35,580 nt of DNA, taken from an uncultured bacterium (lineage in GTDB: Bacteria; Bacillota; Clostridia; Lachnospirales; Lachnospiraceae). The stretch spans positions 1-35,580 of the forward strand of contig CANDBT010000045.1 of assembly GCA_947383005.1 (NCBI GenBank), in the 5' to 3' direction. The notes beneath the pieces were generated by a model that did no database searches, was not told the origin of the DNA, and worked only from the letters and a program-made list of their open reading frames with translations. Below, piece by piece: positions 17,221 through 25,224 of this stretch. Numbering within the stretch: the stretch's first letter is position 1; the number at the start of each line of letters is the position of its first letter. The position numbers and the translations under genes are program-made.

Positions 17221-18471
17221 TCAGGATATGTTTCGGTTAAACTGGGATTCCAGTTTATGGAACAGTTCCTGAGCCTTGCTGGTTTGTTTGCGGATAATTT
17301 CCGTATCGGGAATTTCGATATCATGAATCAGCATGTTGCGCAGTTTCCGCAGGGAGGCAATCTGACGGATGCATTCCTGATCCAGCAGATTCAGGCGCTT
17401 TAAGGTGTTGATATTGAAAGCGCCCCGCTGTTTGGGAGAATTCTGATAAGCAATACGGTTCAACAGGCTCTCCAAGGGAACCCAGATATCCAAAAAAGCG
17501 CTGATTGCTTCTGCTGCCGCTTCATTATTGTCGTGGTTTTCTTCCCGCAGTTCCAAGTAAGTTTCATAATATCTGGCATTTCCGGTGATAATCTGATCAA
17601 TAATCTGTTGGGAAATGTTCCTTTTATCTTTTTCGAATTTTACCGATCGGATAATCGGTTCTATAGCTTTGACACTGTTTATTTCCAGATGGCTGATTAA
17701 CTTATATAGCAATTCAATATTTCCCATTCGCAGTTCTACATCTTCTTTTCGGAAATTGTTGCTTAAATAATTATACAGATAGGAAGCCAAATCGTATTGG
17801 CTGTCGAAAGAAGATTTCTTGCTGAGAATCCGCTTGTTTCCGGCACTTTGCAGGCGTTCCAAAGCAATTTCGCCGGTGAGCACCAGGCCGTTCAGTTCGT
17901 CGATAATGGCCAGTTCATCATCGGAAAGATTGCCCTGCATGGGCTTATAGACCAAATCATGTTCAACCTCCGACCAGGCGTGCATCAGCAGGGAGGCGAC
18001 CTGAATTTCCAGGTGGGCGGTGGCATATCTTTGTTGGGAACCCGTCAGGGAGGATTCCTTTAACAATCCCCGGTAATGGGTAGCCCAGTAACCGGAAAAA
18101 CGCCGGTTGTAGGTAGGGGGATTGGATTGTTCGGGGAAATGGTGGATACTTTCTATCTCAAACAAATCACCGATAAGATCGCCGGTTTTATTGCGGTCGC
18201 CGGGAAAATATAACGATACCCGTACCCCGCTCAGGTCGGCGATATCGTCATAGATTTCTTTCATATTTTTGTAAGGCGTCGGACGTCTGGCATTTCGGCG
18301 GATAACCTTGGCCCTCAGCCGATCCGGGTTTTTCGCACGGGAAATAACCATGGCACGGATGCCGGCGGACTGCAGTGTTGATTCCAACTGGGCGGCGGCC
18401 AGCCGTCCGGCAGTTTCGTAAAATGATATTCTTTTGTTGTAGTTATTAATAAACTGGCTGACTAAATCCAT
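17221..18471 (-). CDS. RelA/SpoT-domain (p)ppGpp synthetase-like protein with a HEPN-like C-terminus
   Basis: 416 residues from the start at 18471, supported by AAAGGAG seven bases upstream. Residues about 38-180 are a RelA_SpoT nucleotidyltransferase domain: SRAKNPDRLRAKV, DLSGVRVSLYF (79-89), GYWATHYRG and EIQVASLLMHAWSEVEHDLVYK (155-176). The residues expected for GTP/ATP binding and pyrophosphate transfer look retained. No HD hydrolase, TGS or ACT domain is present, so it is like a small alarmone synthetase with an added domain. The C-terminal 200 residues are helical and end with LRKLRNMLIHDIEIP; R378-N379-x3-H383 matches the R-x4-6-H motif of HEPN ribonucleases. Product and target are unknown: it may be a stress synthetase or a toxin-type enzyme. 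No partner antitoxin gene is adjacent. Confidence 0.85.
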   Translation of the reverse strand: MDLVSQFINNYNKRISFYETAGRLAAAQLESTLQSAGIRAMVISRAKNPDRLRAKVIRRNARRPTPYKNMKEIYDDIADLSGVRVSLYFPGDRNKTGDLIGDLFEIESIHHFPEQSNPPTYNRRFSGYWATHYRGLLKESSLTGSQQRYATAHLEIQVASLLMHAWSEVEHDLVYKPMQGNLSDDELAIIDELNGLVLTGEIALERLQSAGNKRILSKKSSFDSQYDLASYLYNYLSNNFRKEDVELRMGNIELLYKLISHLEINSVKAIEPIIRSVKFEKDKRNISQQIIDQIITGNARYYETYLELREENHDNNEAAAEAISAFLDIWVPLESLLNRIAYQNSPKQRGAFNINTLKRLNLLDQECIRQIASLRKLRNMLIHDIEIPDTEIIRKQTSKAQELFHKLESQFNRNIS

Positions 18472-18693
18472 GGCATTCTCCTTTTTGTACTGCCAGATTT
18501 TCATTGCCCCTACATCATACTAAAAACGCCATAAAGTTTTTTTCATGACATTTCAGCCTTGATTTTGTTTGGCGGTTGTTATGATTTTTTGCCGCTTGTT
18601 GATAGTATAACAAATTCGAGGAAGAAAGAAAATGGGAAAACGTTTAAATTTTATGATTTTTATGGTTTCTTATATACCATTTCCCTTCGCTTT

Positions 18694-18934
18694 ATGATAT
18701 GATACCAGGGTCACAAGGTCAAAAATCCGATGCAAGCTCGCTTGCAAGAGGATTTTTGACCTTGTGACCCGCAAAAACACCGAAAAGTAGCCATTTTTCG
18801 CAGAAAAATGAGCGAATTTGAGGTGTTTTAGGGCGCTAAACGTCCAGTGGACGTTTGCCCGGCATCGACCGTAGCGAAGCGGAGACGCGGGAGCATGAAA
18901 TGCGGAGCAATCCGTGGTATCATCATGATATGAT
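18694..18934. repeat. Composite palindromic element flanked by a 10-bp direct repeat
   Basis: Most of the 498-base gap between the RelA/SpoT-domain gene and the lipoprotein gene is this element; no gene is seen in it. ATGATATGAT occurs at 18694-18703 and 18925-18934. Inside are a perfect 21-bp hairpin starting GGGTCACAAGGTC (18707-18769), the self-complementary AAACGTCCA/TGGACGTTT, and a block CGACCGTAGCGAAGCGGAG. That block resembles the one at 22141-22165. GATACCA/TGGTATC lie at its ends. It looks like a small non-autonomous mobile or extragenic palindromic element. Confidence 0.6.
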
Positions 18935-18969
18935 GTAGGAATAAATGGTAAAGAGGAGAAAATGCAGCG

Positions 18970-20001
18970 ATGAAACGGCAAAAAATGATTCGGGTAATGA
19001 TGATGAGTGTGGCATTGTCTGTTGTGACGATGGGGGGCTGTACGCCTAAAACAGACAACGGAGGCGACGGCAAAGGACTCAGCACGGCTGTAGAAACCGA
19101 GAGCGGGACGGAAACCGGGACAGAGGAGGAGACTCTGGATGCGGAAACTATGGACGTGATTAAGTATAATATTTATGTGGAATTAAATAATTATATGGTT
19201 GAGGTCATGGATAATATTGACAATTATTATCTGGTAGTTGAAGATGCGGATGAATTTTCTATGGTGCCGGACAGCGGCTATACATACAAATTCGGTATTT
19301 CTCCAATGAACAGTGATATTGTAGATGACGCAACGAGCGTAGCCGCTTTGGAGCCTGCATATGAAGAGCTGGATGACTTGGTTCTGCAGATTGCCGGCCC
19401 CATGAAGATCCTGATGGATACTTTTTCAGATATCTATCACTGCAATAATTTTGCCGACAATCAATATGCAAAACCGAAGGAATTCCATGTCCCTGTACGG
19501 GAGAATGCGGCAGAGTTCCAGGATCTTGCTTATCAGTTTATGGAGGCAATAAGTGAAATGAGCGGGGAAAGAATGGCGGCAGGCGAGCAAAAAATGCTGG
19601 ATGAAGGACAGATTATCGCTTATAACGCAAGTCATATGATTACTTTGGGCAAGCAGATTTTGGATGAGTGCTATAAGCAGGAGATTGACGATGCCAATAT
19701 CACCGAGCTGGATCTTACCGAAATCCGCCCTCTGTTTGAAGAACTGAAACAGACCGTGGATGCTTTTAATGAAGCAACCGGCGACAATAATCAACTGATG
19801 AAGGAATCCCTCAGCAGTTCAACACCGATGTATGGCCTGCCTGGCAGCCTGGTACAGTCTGTGGAGTGGATGATCAAACAGGTTGAAAGCGGACGGCCGA
19901 TTCCCGATCCAGGTTCGGAGTATTTGGGAGGAATTATTCATATTGAGCAGGAACTCTCGGAATGTATTGACCAGTATAATACGGTATTTGCCGGAGATTG
20001 A
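18970..20001 (+). CDS. Predicted DUF3829-like lipoprotein
   Basis: 343 residues. A lipoprotein signal is visible: basic N-terminus (MKRQKMIR), hydrophobic stretch, then MGGC with Cys24, followed by a low-complexity T/E/G linker to about residue 60. The rest is mostly alpha-helical, with IKYNIYVELNNYMVEVMDNIDNYY and paired long helices that fit the DUF3829 (YiiG-like) group. Function unknown. It is surface-anchored. AGAGGAG at 18951-18957 precedes the ATG. The metallopeptidase gene follows after 21 bases, so the two are probably cotranscribed. The promoter region is occupied by the palindromic element above. Confidence 0.75.
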   Translation: MKRQKMIRVMMMSVALSVVTMGGCTPKTDNGGDGKGLSTAVETESGTETGTEEETLDAETMDVIKYNIYVELNNYMVEVMDNIDNYYLVVEDADEFSMVPDSGYTYKFGISPMNSDIVDDATSVAALEPAYEELDDLVLQIAGPMKILMDTFSDIYHCNNFADNQYAKPKEFHVPVRENAAEFQDLAYQFMEAISEMSGERMAAGEQKMLDEGQIIAYNASHMITLGKQILDECYKQEIDDANITELDLTEIRPLFEELKQTVDAFNEATGDNNQLMKESLSSSTPMYGLPGSLVQSVEWMIKQVESGRPIPDPGSEYLGGIIHIEQELSECIDQYNTVFAGD

Positions 20002-20022
20002 GCGAAAAGAGGAGATCGTAAA

Positions 20023-20598
20023 ATGCGTAATCGTGACGCGATTGTTTACAATCTGATCCGTAGTTCCAGAAAGACGATTTCCATTCAGGTTACTCCGGAC
20101 GGAAACGTAACCGTGCGCGTGCCTAACCGGTGCAGCAGGGCGACCGCAGAGGAGTATGTGAATAAGAATCAGGAATGGATCCGCAAAACAAAAGAAGAAT
20201 TACGGCAAAGGGCAAAAGAGCAGAAAGCATTTAAAGCTCATCTTCCGGAATGGACAAAAGAGGACTATGACCGTCATCGGGAATTGGCCAGGCAGGTATT
20301 TCAGCAGAGTGTGGACTATTATGCACAGCAGATGCAGGTGAGTTACAGAAGAATAACCATCCGAGACCAGAAGACTCGCTGGGGGAGCTGCAGCATGAAG
20401 GGAAATCTGAATTTTAACTGGCGGTTGGTTTTGGCGCCGAGGGAAGTACTCGATTATGTGGTGGTTCATGAGCTGGCGCACCGCAGGGAGATGAATCACT
20501 CTTCGAGATTTTGGGGGCTGGTGGCCGAGGTGATGCCGGATTACAAGTGGCGGCGGGAATGGCTGAAAGAGAACGGGGATTTGCTGATGAGCAGATGA
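20023..20598 (+). CDS. YgjP-like zinc metallopeptidase (DUF45/M48-related)
   Basis: 191 residues, the normal length for the YgjP/WLM-like family. The N-terminal part has the typical strand pattern (YNLIRSSRKTISIQVTPDGNVTVRVPN), and KTRWGSCSMKGNLNFNWRLVLAP leads into the metal site. VVHELAHRREMNHSSRFW gives H149-E150-x2-H153 with a downstream His at 159. This is a gluzincin-like zinc site with Glu150 as general base. Substrates of these proteins are not established. No signal peptide, so cytosolic. It lies between a lipoprotein gene and a HicB-like gene on one probable transcript. Confidence 0.88.
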   Translation: MRNRDAIVYNLIRSSRKTISIQVTPDGNVTVRVPNRCSRATAEEYVNKNQEWIRKTKEELRQRAKEQKAFKAHLPEWTKEDYDRHRELARQVFQQSVDYYAQQMQVSYRRITIRDQKTRWGSCSMKGNLNFNWRLVLAPREVLDYVVVHELAHRREMNHSSRFWGLVAEVMPDYKWRREWLKENGDLLMSR

Positions 20599-20636
20599 AA
20601 AAGCCGGATTTCCGGTTTAAAACAGGAGGGACAATC

Positions 20637-20912
20637 ATGACTTTTATGTATCCGGCGGTCTTTACGCCGCATAAGGAAGGTAACGGATATCATGTGGTAT
20701 TTCCGGATTTGGAATGCTGTGAGGCAGATGGGCCGGATTTGGAGGATGCTATGGATGAGGCCCGGGAAGCGGCCTATAATTGGATTTGTGTGGAGTTAGA
20801 GGAAGAAGGGGATTTACCTTCGCAAACCCATGCGGAAGATATGGATTTGCCGGAGGGGAGCTTTGTCCGTCAGATTATGGTGCGGATTAAGCTTTTGCCT
20901 GACAGCGATTAA
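20637..20912 (+). CDS. Orphan HicB-like protein
   Basis: 91 residues, beginning MTFMYPAVFTPHKEGNGYHVVFPDLECCEADGPD (pieces of the HicB partial RNase-H fold) and then DLEDAMDEAREAAYNWI. HicB proteins are usually antitoxins that bind the HicA mRNA interferase. No hicA-like gene (short, with the GSHxxF block) is seen on either side, and no DNA-binding C-terminus is evident. It may be solitary or act on a distant partner. Start set by ACAGGAGGG upstream of ATG 20637; a longer frame to 20511 overlaps the metallopeptidase gene and is spurious. Confidence 0.85.
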   Translation: MTFMYPAVFTPHKEGNGYHVVFPDLECCEADGPDLEDAMDEAREAAYNWICVELEEEGDLPSQTHAEDMDLPEGSFVRQIMVRIKLLPDSD

Positions 20913-21034
20913 CGTTGCCAGACAGCCAGGCAGGTTGCCAGGTTCACGGGTTCCTTGCGGATGGAAGTGCTGTTGAGCCGTGAAAACAGGTTATCTGTCA
21001 GAATTTGTACAATTTTACAGAGACAGAGGTTAAA

Positions 21035-21145
21035 ATGGATTTTGTCAGGAAGGCAAAGCAGCTTCTGGTATATTTATCAAGTATTCTCGGAAAATTAGCC
21101 GCAAAGATGGATGCAAGGGAGTTTCCGAGAGTGATCTATCATTGA
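21035..21145 (+). CDS. Possible 36-residue small ORF before the transglutaminase-like gene
   Basis: ATG 21035 is preceded by AGAGG eight bases upstream and reads MDFVRKAKQLLVYLSSILGK, continuing to a stop at 21143-21145. The next gene begins almost at once. The N-terminal half could form a basic amphipathic helix. The same DNA can form a perfect 9-bp hairpin (21085-21093 with 21122-21130), so it may instead be a structured leader. No homolog recognised. Confidence 0.3.
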   Translation: MDFVRKAKQLLVYLSSILGKLAAKMDAREFPRVIYH

Positions 21146-21160
21146 ATGGAGGATATGGAG

Positions 21161-21940
21161 ATGAAAAAAAGAGCTTTGATTGCATTGACAGCAGCTTTTT
21201 CCCTGGCTTTTAGCGGTGTGGCATCTGCAGATTGGAAGCTGGAGGATAACCAATGGTATTATGAGCAAAACGGGGCTAATCTGAACAATGGATGGAACCA
21301 GATTAATGGCAAATGGTATTATTTCCGGGATACCGGGGTGATGGCTGCCGATGAAGTGGTCGATGGCTACTATGTAGGGGCGGACGGGGCCTGGGTGGAG
21401 GATAGAAAGCAAAGTTATCCTTTGACTTTAGAGGAAGTCAAAAATAAAAACCGGGATTCTTATACTGCCGGAAAACGTTCCGTATATGGGACTTCTCTGA
21501 ATCAGGGAGAGCTTGATGCGGTTGCGCAGAAAGCCTTCGAAATTGTAACCGGAAACATTACGACGGATATGAACGATTTGCAAAAAGTTACCGCTTTGCA
21601 TATGTATCTGCAGAAGAATTGTTCCTATGCGGCTACCTGGTCGCAGAACCGTGCCAATACGGCTTGGGGTTCTCTTGTATACGGAGAAGCACAATGCTCG
21701 GGTTATGCCAGGGGATTTAAAGCATTATGTGACGCGGCGGATATTCCCTGCTATTATGTCCATGCCAATGAGGCGGCGAGCAACCCCAGCCATCAATGGA
21801 ATATTGTCCAGGTTGATGGGAAATGGTATCATATCGATACGCAGGCAAATATTTTCTTGGTGAGCGATACGGTGTTCAACCGTTTTGGAATGGAGTGGAA
21901 CCGGTCGGAATTTCCGGCATGTCCGGAAAATTATTATTGA
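21161..21940 (+). CDS. Secreted transglutaminase-like protein with cell-wall-binding repeats
   Basis: 259 residues. Signal peptide at 1-23 (cut after ASA), then two choline-binding-type repeats (DWKLEDNQWYYEQNG and NGWNQINGKWYYFRDTG, about 24-80). A transglutaminase-like domain follows (about 115-240). The papain-like triad is visible: Cys179 in GEAQCSGYARGFK, His211 in PSHQWNIVQVDGKWYHIDTQ and Asp226. Such surface proteins may cross-link or cleave peptides, though many act as peptidases; the substrate is unknown. ATG 21161 is chosen over 21146 because GGAGG at 21148-21152 then serves as ribosome site and the protein starts MKKR before the hydrophobic core. A long palindrome follows the stop. 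Confidence 0.88.
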   Translation: MKKRALIALTAAFSLAFSGVASADWKLEDNQWYYEQNGANLNNGWNQINGKWYYFRDTGVMAADEVVDGYYVGADGAWVEDRKQSYPLTLEEVKNKNRDSYTAGKRSVYGTSLNQGELDAVAQKAFEIVTGNITTDMNDLQKVTALHMYLQKNCSYAATWSQNRANTAWGSLVYGEAQCSGYARGFKALCDAADIPCYYVHANEAASNPSHQWNIVQVDGKWYHIDTQANIFLVSDTVFNRFGMEWNRSEFPACPENYY

Positions 21941-21975
21941 ACGGAAAGATAAGAATATCTGTGATTCTATACGGG

Positions 21976-22027
21976 CAGCAAACGACACCCCGGCTGTGAG
22001 GCGACACGGCCGGGGTGTCGTTTGCTG
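21976..22027. terminator. Long GC-rich hairpin after the transglutaminase-like gene
   Basis: A perfect 19-bp stem: CAGCAAACGACACCCCGGC (21976-21994) with its complement at 22009-22027. It has no T run after it, so it could be a terminator without a tail or an extragenic palindrome. Confidence 0.6.
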
Positions 22028-22049
22028 TATCAGTCGGGGGTTACGGTTT

Positions 22050-22270
22050 GTTACTGTTCACAGGTACCCTGTGAACGTAACCGCATATGCCCATTTTAAA
22101 TTGCCTTCGGGTTCTAAGCGCCAGTGGCGCTTGTTTAGAACCGACCGGAACGGAGTGTAGACGGGGGCATATGCTTTGCTCCCATAATGATATCTGCCCA
22201 TGGCTAATCAGCGGAGTGATTAGCCATGGTGTGAACAGTAACTACGGTTTGCCCAGCGAACAGCAACTAT
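22050..22270. repeat. Mosaic of dispersed palindromic repeats upstream of proS
   Basis: No gene is seen in this part of the 398-base gap. In order: a hairpin GTTCACAGG-TAC-CCTGTGAAC (22056-22076); a unit bounded by GCATATGCCC/GGGCATATGC (22083-22092 and 22165-22174) that contains GCGCCAGTGGCGC and CGACCGGAACGGAG; a perfect 13-bp palindrome CCATGGCTAATCA with its complement (22198-22229); and an inverted copy of the first type (TGAACAGTAAC, GAACAGCAAC). Relatives occur at 12374-12440, 18694-18934 and 24995-25024. Confidence 0.65.
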
Positions 22271-22280
22271 AATTAACAGC

Positions 22281-22309
22281 TTGACAAACCGTCAAAAATA
22301 GCGTATTTA
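22281..22309 (+). promoter_or_regulatory. Predicted proS promoter
   Basis: Consensus TTGACA at 22281-22286, 17-base spacer, TATTTA at 22304-22309; transcript start near 22316, ATG at 22339. The short leader leaves no room for a T-box. Confidence 0.65.
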
Positions 22310-22338
22310 TATCTTAAATAAATTGAGGAGAGTGGATT

Positions 22339-23772
22339 ATGGCTAATGACAAGAAACTGGTGGAAGCAATTACGTCCATGGATGTGGATTTTGCCCAGTG
22401 GTATACGGATGTGGTAAAGAAAGCGGAGCTGTGTGATTATGCCAGCGTGAAAGGATGTATGGTGATTAAGCCGGCAGGCTATGCGTTGTGGGAAAATATT
22501 CAGCATGAATTGGACCGGCGCTTTAAAGAAAGCGGAGTGGAGAATGTATATATGCCCATGTTTATTCCTGAAGGGCTGCTGCAGAAAGAGAAGGACCATG
22601 TGGAAGGCTTTGCTCCGGAAGTGGCATGGGTGACGCATGGCGGTCTGGAAGAGCTGCAGGAGCGTCTCTGTGTCCGTCCTACATCAGAGACTTTGTTCTG
22701 CGATTTTTACGCCAAAGATATTCATTCCTACCGGGATTTGCCTCGTGTTTATAATCAGTGGTGTTCCGTTGTGCGGTGGGAGAAGACGACGCGTCCGTTT
22801 TTGCGTTCCCGGGAGTTTTTATGGCAGGAAGGGCATACGGCCCATGCGACAGCCCAGGAGGCTCAGGAGCGGACGGAACAGATGCTTAACGTGTATGCGG
22901 ATTTTTGCGAGGAGGTTTTGGCTATTCCGGTGGTGCGGGGACAGAAGACGGACAAGGAAAAATTTGCCGGCGCCAAGGCGACCTATACCATAGAAGCGCT
23001 GATGCACGACGGCAAGGCGCTGCAGTCCGGTACCAGCCATAATTTTGGCGACGGTTTTGCCCGCGCTTTCGGAATCCAGTATGCCGCCAAGGACAATTCC
23101 CTGCAGTATGTCCATCAGACTTCATGGGGGCTGTCCACACGGATTATCGGTGCGATTATTATGGTTCATGGTGATGACAACGGGCTGGTGCTGCCGCCGC
23201 GGATCGCGCCGACACAGGTGGTTATCGTGCCGATTCAGCAGAAAAAGGAAGGCGTGCTGGATAAGGCGTATGAGCTGAAACAGATTTTGTCCGGTTTTAA
23301 AGTCAAGGTGGATGATTCCGATAAGAGCCCGGGCTGGAAATTCAGCGAATCCGAAATGCGCGGGGTGCCGGTAAGGCTGGAGATCGGCCCCAAGGATATT
23401 GCGGCCGGCCAGGCAGTTTTGGTGCGCCGGGATACTCATGAGAAAATTACGGTATCTCTGGATGGGATCGGTGAAAGCGTTGCCCGGCTGTTGGACGAGA
23501 TGCAAAAGGATATGTTGGAAAAGGCCAGAAAGCATCTGCAGGCTCATACTTACGAAGCGAAAGATTTTGATACTTTTGCGAAAATCATTGAAGAAAAGCC
23601 GGGTTTTGTAAAAGCCATGTGGTGCGGCTGCCAGGAATGTGAGGATAAAATTAAAGAAATGACGGGCGCTACTTCCCGTTGTATGCCTTTTGCCCAGGAA
23701 AAGATATCGGAAAATTGCGTTTGCTGCAAAAAACCGGCGGTAAAGATGGTTTATTGGGGGAAAGCATATTAA
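22339..23772 (+). CDS. proS: Prolyl-tRNA synthetase, archaeal/eukaryotic-like type
   Basis: Charges tRNA-Pro with proline. The 477-residue length and order match the ProS type 3 form, which lacks the inserted editing domain of the E. coli type. Class II motifs are seen: motif 1 region [20 protein letters not shown], motif 2 with [18 protein letters not shown], and motif 3 within [30 protein letters not shown]. After the anticodon-binding domain the C-terminus has four cysteines (CGCQEC and CVCC) as in the zinc-like C-terminal domain. GAGGAG precedes the ATG. The CCA-adding enzyme gene begins 24 bases after the stop, so the two tRNA-related genes are likely cotranscribed. Confidence 0.96.
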   Translation: MANDKKLVEAITSMDVDFAQWYTDVVKKAELCDYASVKGCMVIKPAGYALWENIQHELDRRFKESGVENVYMPMFIPEGLLQKEKDHVEGFAPEVAWVTHGGLEELQERLCVRPTSETLFCDFYAKDIHSYRDLPRVYNQWCSVVRWEKTTRPFLRSREFLWQEGHTAHATAQEAQERTEQMLNVYADFCEEVLAIPVVRGQKTDKEKFAGAKATYTIEALMHDGKALQSGTSHNFGDGFARAFGIQYAAKDNSLQYVHQTSWGLSTRIIGAIIMVHGDDNGLVLPPRIAPTQVVIVPIQQKKEGVLDKAYELKQILSGFKVKVDDSDKSPGWKFSESEMRGVPVRLEIGPKDIAAGQAVLVRRDTHEKITVSLDGIGESVARLLDEMQKDMLEKARKHLQAHTYEAKDFDTFAKIIEEKPGFVKAMWCGCQECEDKIKEMTGATSRCMPFAQEKISENCVCCKKPAVKMVYWGKAY

Positions 23773-23796
23773 AAGGACGGATGAGCGGAGGATAGC

Positions 23797-24999
23797 ATGG
23801 AATCGGAAACAGAGATAAAAATGAAGCTGCCGCCGCAGGTAGAGGGGATTATCGAAAAACTGAACACGCATGGTTATGAGGCTTTTGCTGTCGGTGGCTG
23901 CGTGAGGGATGTGCTTCTTGGACGGAAGCCGGAAGATTGGGATATCACTACTTCGGCCAGGCCACATCAGGTGAAGGAGCTGTTTGGGCGCACGATAGAC
24001 ACGGGGATTTTGCATGGCACGGTTACGGTGATGCAGGGGCACAGGGGCTATGAGGTGACAACGTACCGGATAGATGGGGAATACGAGGACGGGCGCCATC
24101 CAAAGCAGGTGGCCTTTACCGGTAATCTTTTGGAAGATTTAAAACGGCGGGATTTTACCATTAATGCTATGGCCTACAGTCATAAAACCGGTCTGATTGA
24201 TTATTTTGGCGGCGTCAGGGATTTGGAAGAGGGAGTTATTTGCTGCGTAGGCGATGCCAGGGAGCGTTTTTCGGAAGATGCGCTGCGGATTCTTCGGGCT
24301 ATCCGTTTTTCCGCCCAGTTGGGATTTGCTATCGAGCCGGGGACTCGGGAGGCGATTGCCGGGATTGCGCCGAATATAGCCAAAGTCAGTAAAGAGCGGA
24401 TTCAGGCAGAGCTGACGAAAATTCTGCTGTCAGACCGGCCGGAACAGATCGTGATCGTCTTCGAAACAGGAATTGCCCGGTATCTTTGTGAGGATTTCGA
24501 ACGGATTCCCTGGCCGGACGTGCAAAGCTTTGCCGGACTCCCTATCCGGAAATATGCTCGCTGGGCAGGGCTTCTGCGGCGGATGACGCCGGAAAGGACG
24601 GAGCAGATCCTGAAGAGCCTGAAAATGGATAAGGATACCGTGGTTAAGGCGAAGATGCTGGTATCCTGGTCAGGCCGGCCGATAGAACCTTATCCTGCAC
24701 AGGTACGCCATGCTATGAGTAAAATGCCGCCGGAAATATGGGATGTCCTGCTTGATTTCAACAGATACGGTGAGGATATCCGCCGGTTGACAAGGCTGAT
24801 CCGTGAAAACGGAGATTGTCTGAGCCTAAAGCATTTGGCAGTCAGCGGGCAGGATTTGCTTATGGCGGGGATAAAGCCGGGGCGTGATATGGGGCGGATT
24901 TTGGAAACTTTGCTGGATGCAGTGCTGGATGATCCGCAAAAAAACCGCAAAGACATTCTTCTGGATATGGCCAGGGAGATGATTACGTTCACACCATGA
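23797..24999 (+). CDS. CCA tRNA nucleotidyltransferase / poly(A) polymerase family protein
   Basis: Adds or repairs the CCA end of tRNAs. The 400-residue protein carries the class II nucleotidyltransferase core: GGCVRDVLLGRKPEDWDITTSA with the catalytic Asp pair, GTVTVMQGHRGYEVTTYRIDGEY, the template motif RRDFTINAMAY, and EDALRILRAIRFSAQLGF. The C-terminal half is helical. It lacks an obvious HD phosphohydrolase motif and is a little shorter than many clostridial members. It follows proS closely. Its stop codon lies inside a dispersed palindrome (24995-25024), so that repeat has been inserted at, or has formed, the gene's last bases. Confidence 0.93.
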   Translation: MESETEIKMKLPPQVEGIIEKLNTHGYEAFAVGGCVRDVLLGRKPEDWDITTSARPHQVKELFGRTIDTGILHGTVTVMQGHRGYEVTTYRIDGEYEDGRHPKQVAFTGNLLEDLKRRDFTINAMAYSHKTGLIDYFGGVRDLEEGVICCVGDARERFSEDALRILRAIRFSAQLGFAIEPGTREAIAGIAPNIAKVSKERIQAELTKILLSDRPEQIVIVFETGIARYLCEDFERIPWPDVQSFAGLPIRKYARWAGLLRRMTPERTEQILKSLKMDKDTVVKAKMLVSWSGRPIEPYPAQVRHAMSKMPPEIWDVLLDFNRYGEDIRRLTRLIRENGDCLSLKHLAVSGQDLLMAGIKPGRDMGRILETLLDAVLDDPQKNRKDILLDMAREMITFTP

Positions 25000-25024
25000 C
25001 TAATCACTCCGCTGATTAGTCATG
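24995..25024. repeat. Dispersed 12-bp-arm palindrome overlapping the CCA-enzyme stop codon
   Basis: CATGACTAATCA (24995-25006) and its exact complement (25013-25024) flank the loop CTCCGC. The palindrome at 22198-22229 has the complementary loop GCGGAG and nearly the same arms, so the two are inverted copies of one repeat. Confidence 0.8.
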
Positions 25025-25083
25025 AGCCAATACAGTTAAGGGGCTACCTGTTGATTAATCACGCAGCGGAAGCGAGAAAAGAA

Positions 25084-25124
25084 CTTGCGTGAAATTAGGA
25101 CATATGATATAATTTTCACGCAAG
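25084..25124 (+). promoter_or_regulatory. SCIFF promoter embedded in an 11-bp inverted repeat (putative operator)
   Basis: TTGCGT (25085-25090), 17-base spacer, consensus TATAAT (25108-25113). The same stretch is bounded by CTTGCGTGAAA (25084-25094) and its perfect complement TTTCACGCAAG (25114-25124), arms 30 bp apart centre to centre. The arms cover the -35 box and the start site, a layout expected for a dimeric repressor. The regulator is not identified. Confidence 0.65.
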
Positions 25125-25224
25125 CAAAGAAAAAATGGCAAGAGTTCGGTAGGGTATCTTATTGCCCGTGTACGCCGGACAACAGGCAAAATACGACAAT
25201 AGAAAACGATAGGAGGCAAGGATT

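Noticed and set aside
20913-21160. Cyclic-di-GMP (GEMM) riboswitch before the transglutaminase-like gene, suggested by the CCGCAAAG word in a hairpin
   Set aside because: The second conserved helix and receptor words are absent; only a single stem is visible.
21941-22338. T-box leader upstream of prolyl-tRNA synthetase
   Set aside because: No T-box core word is present and the predicted transcript start is only about 23 bases before the ATG.
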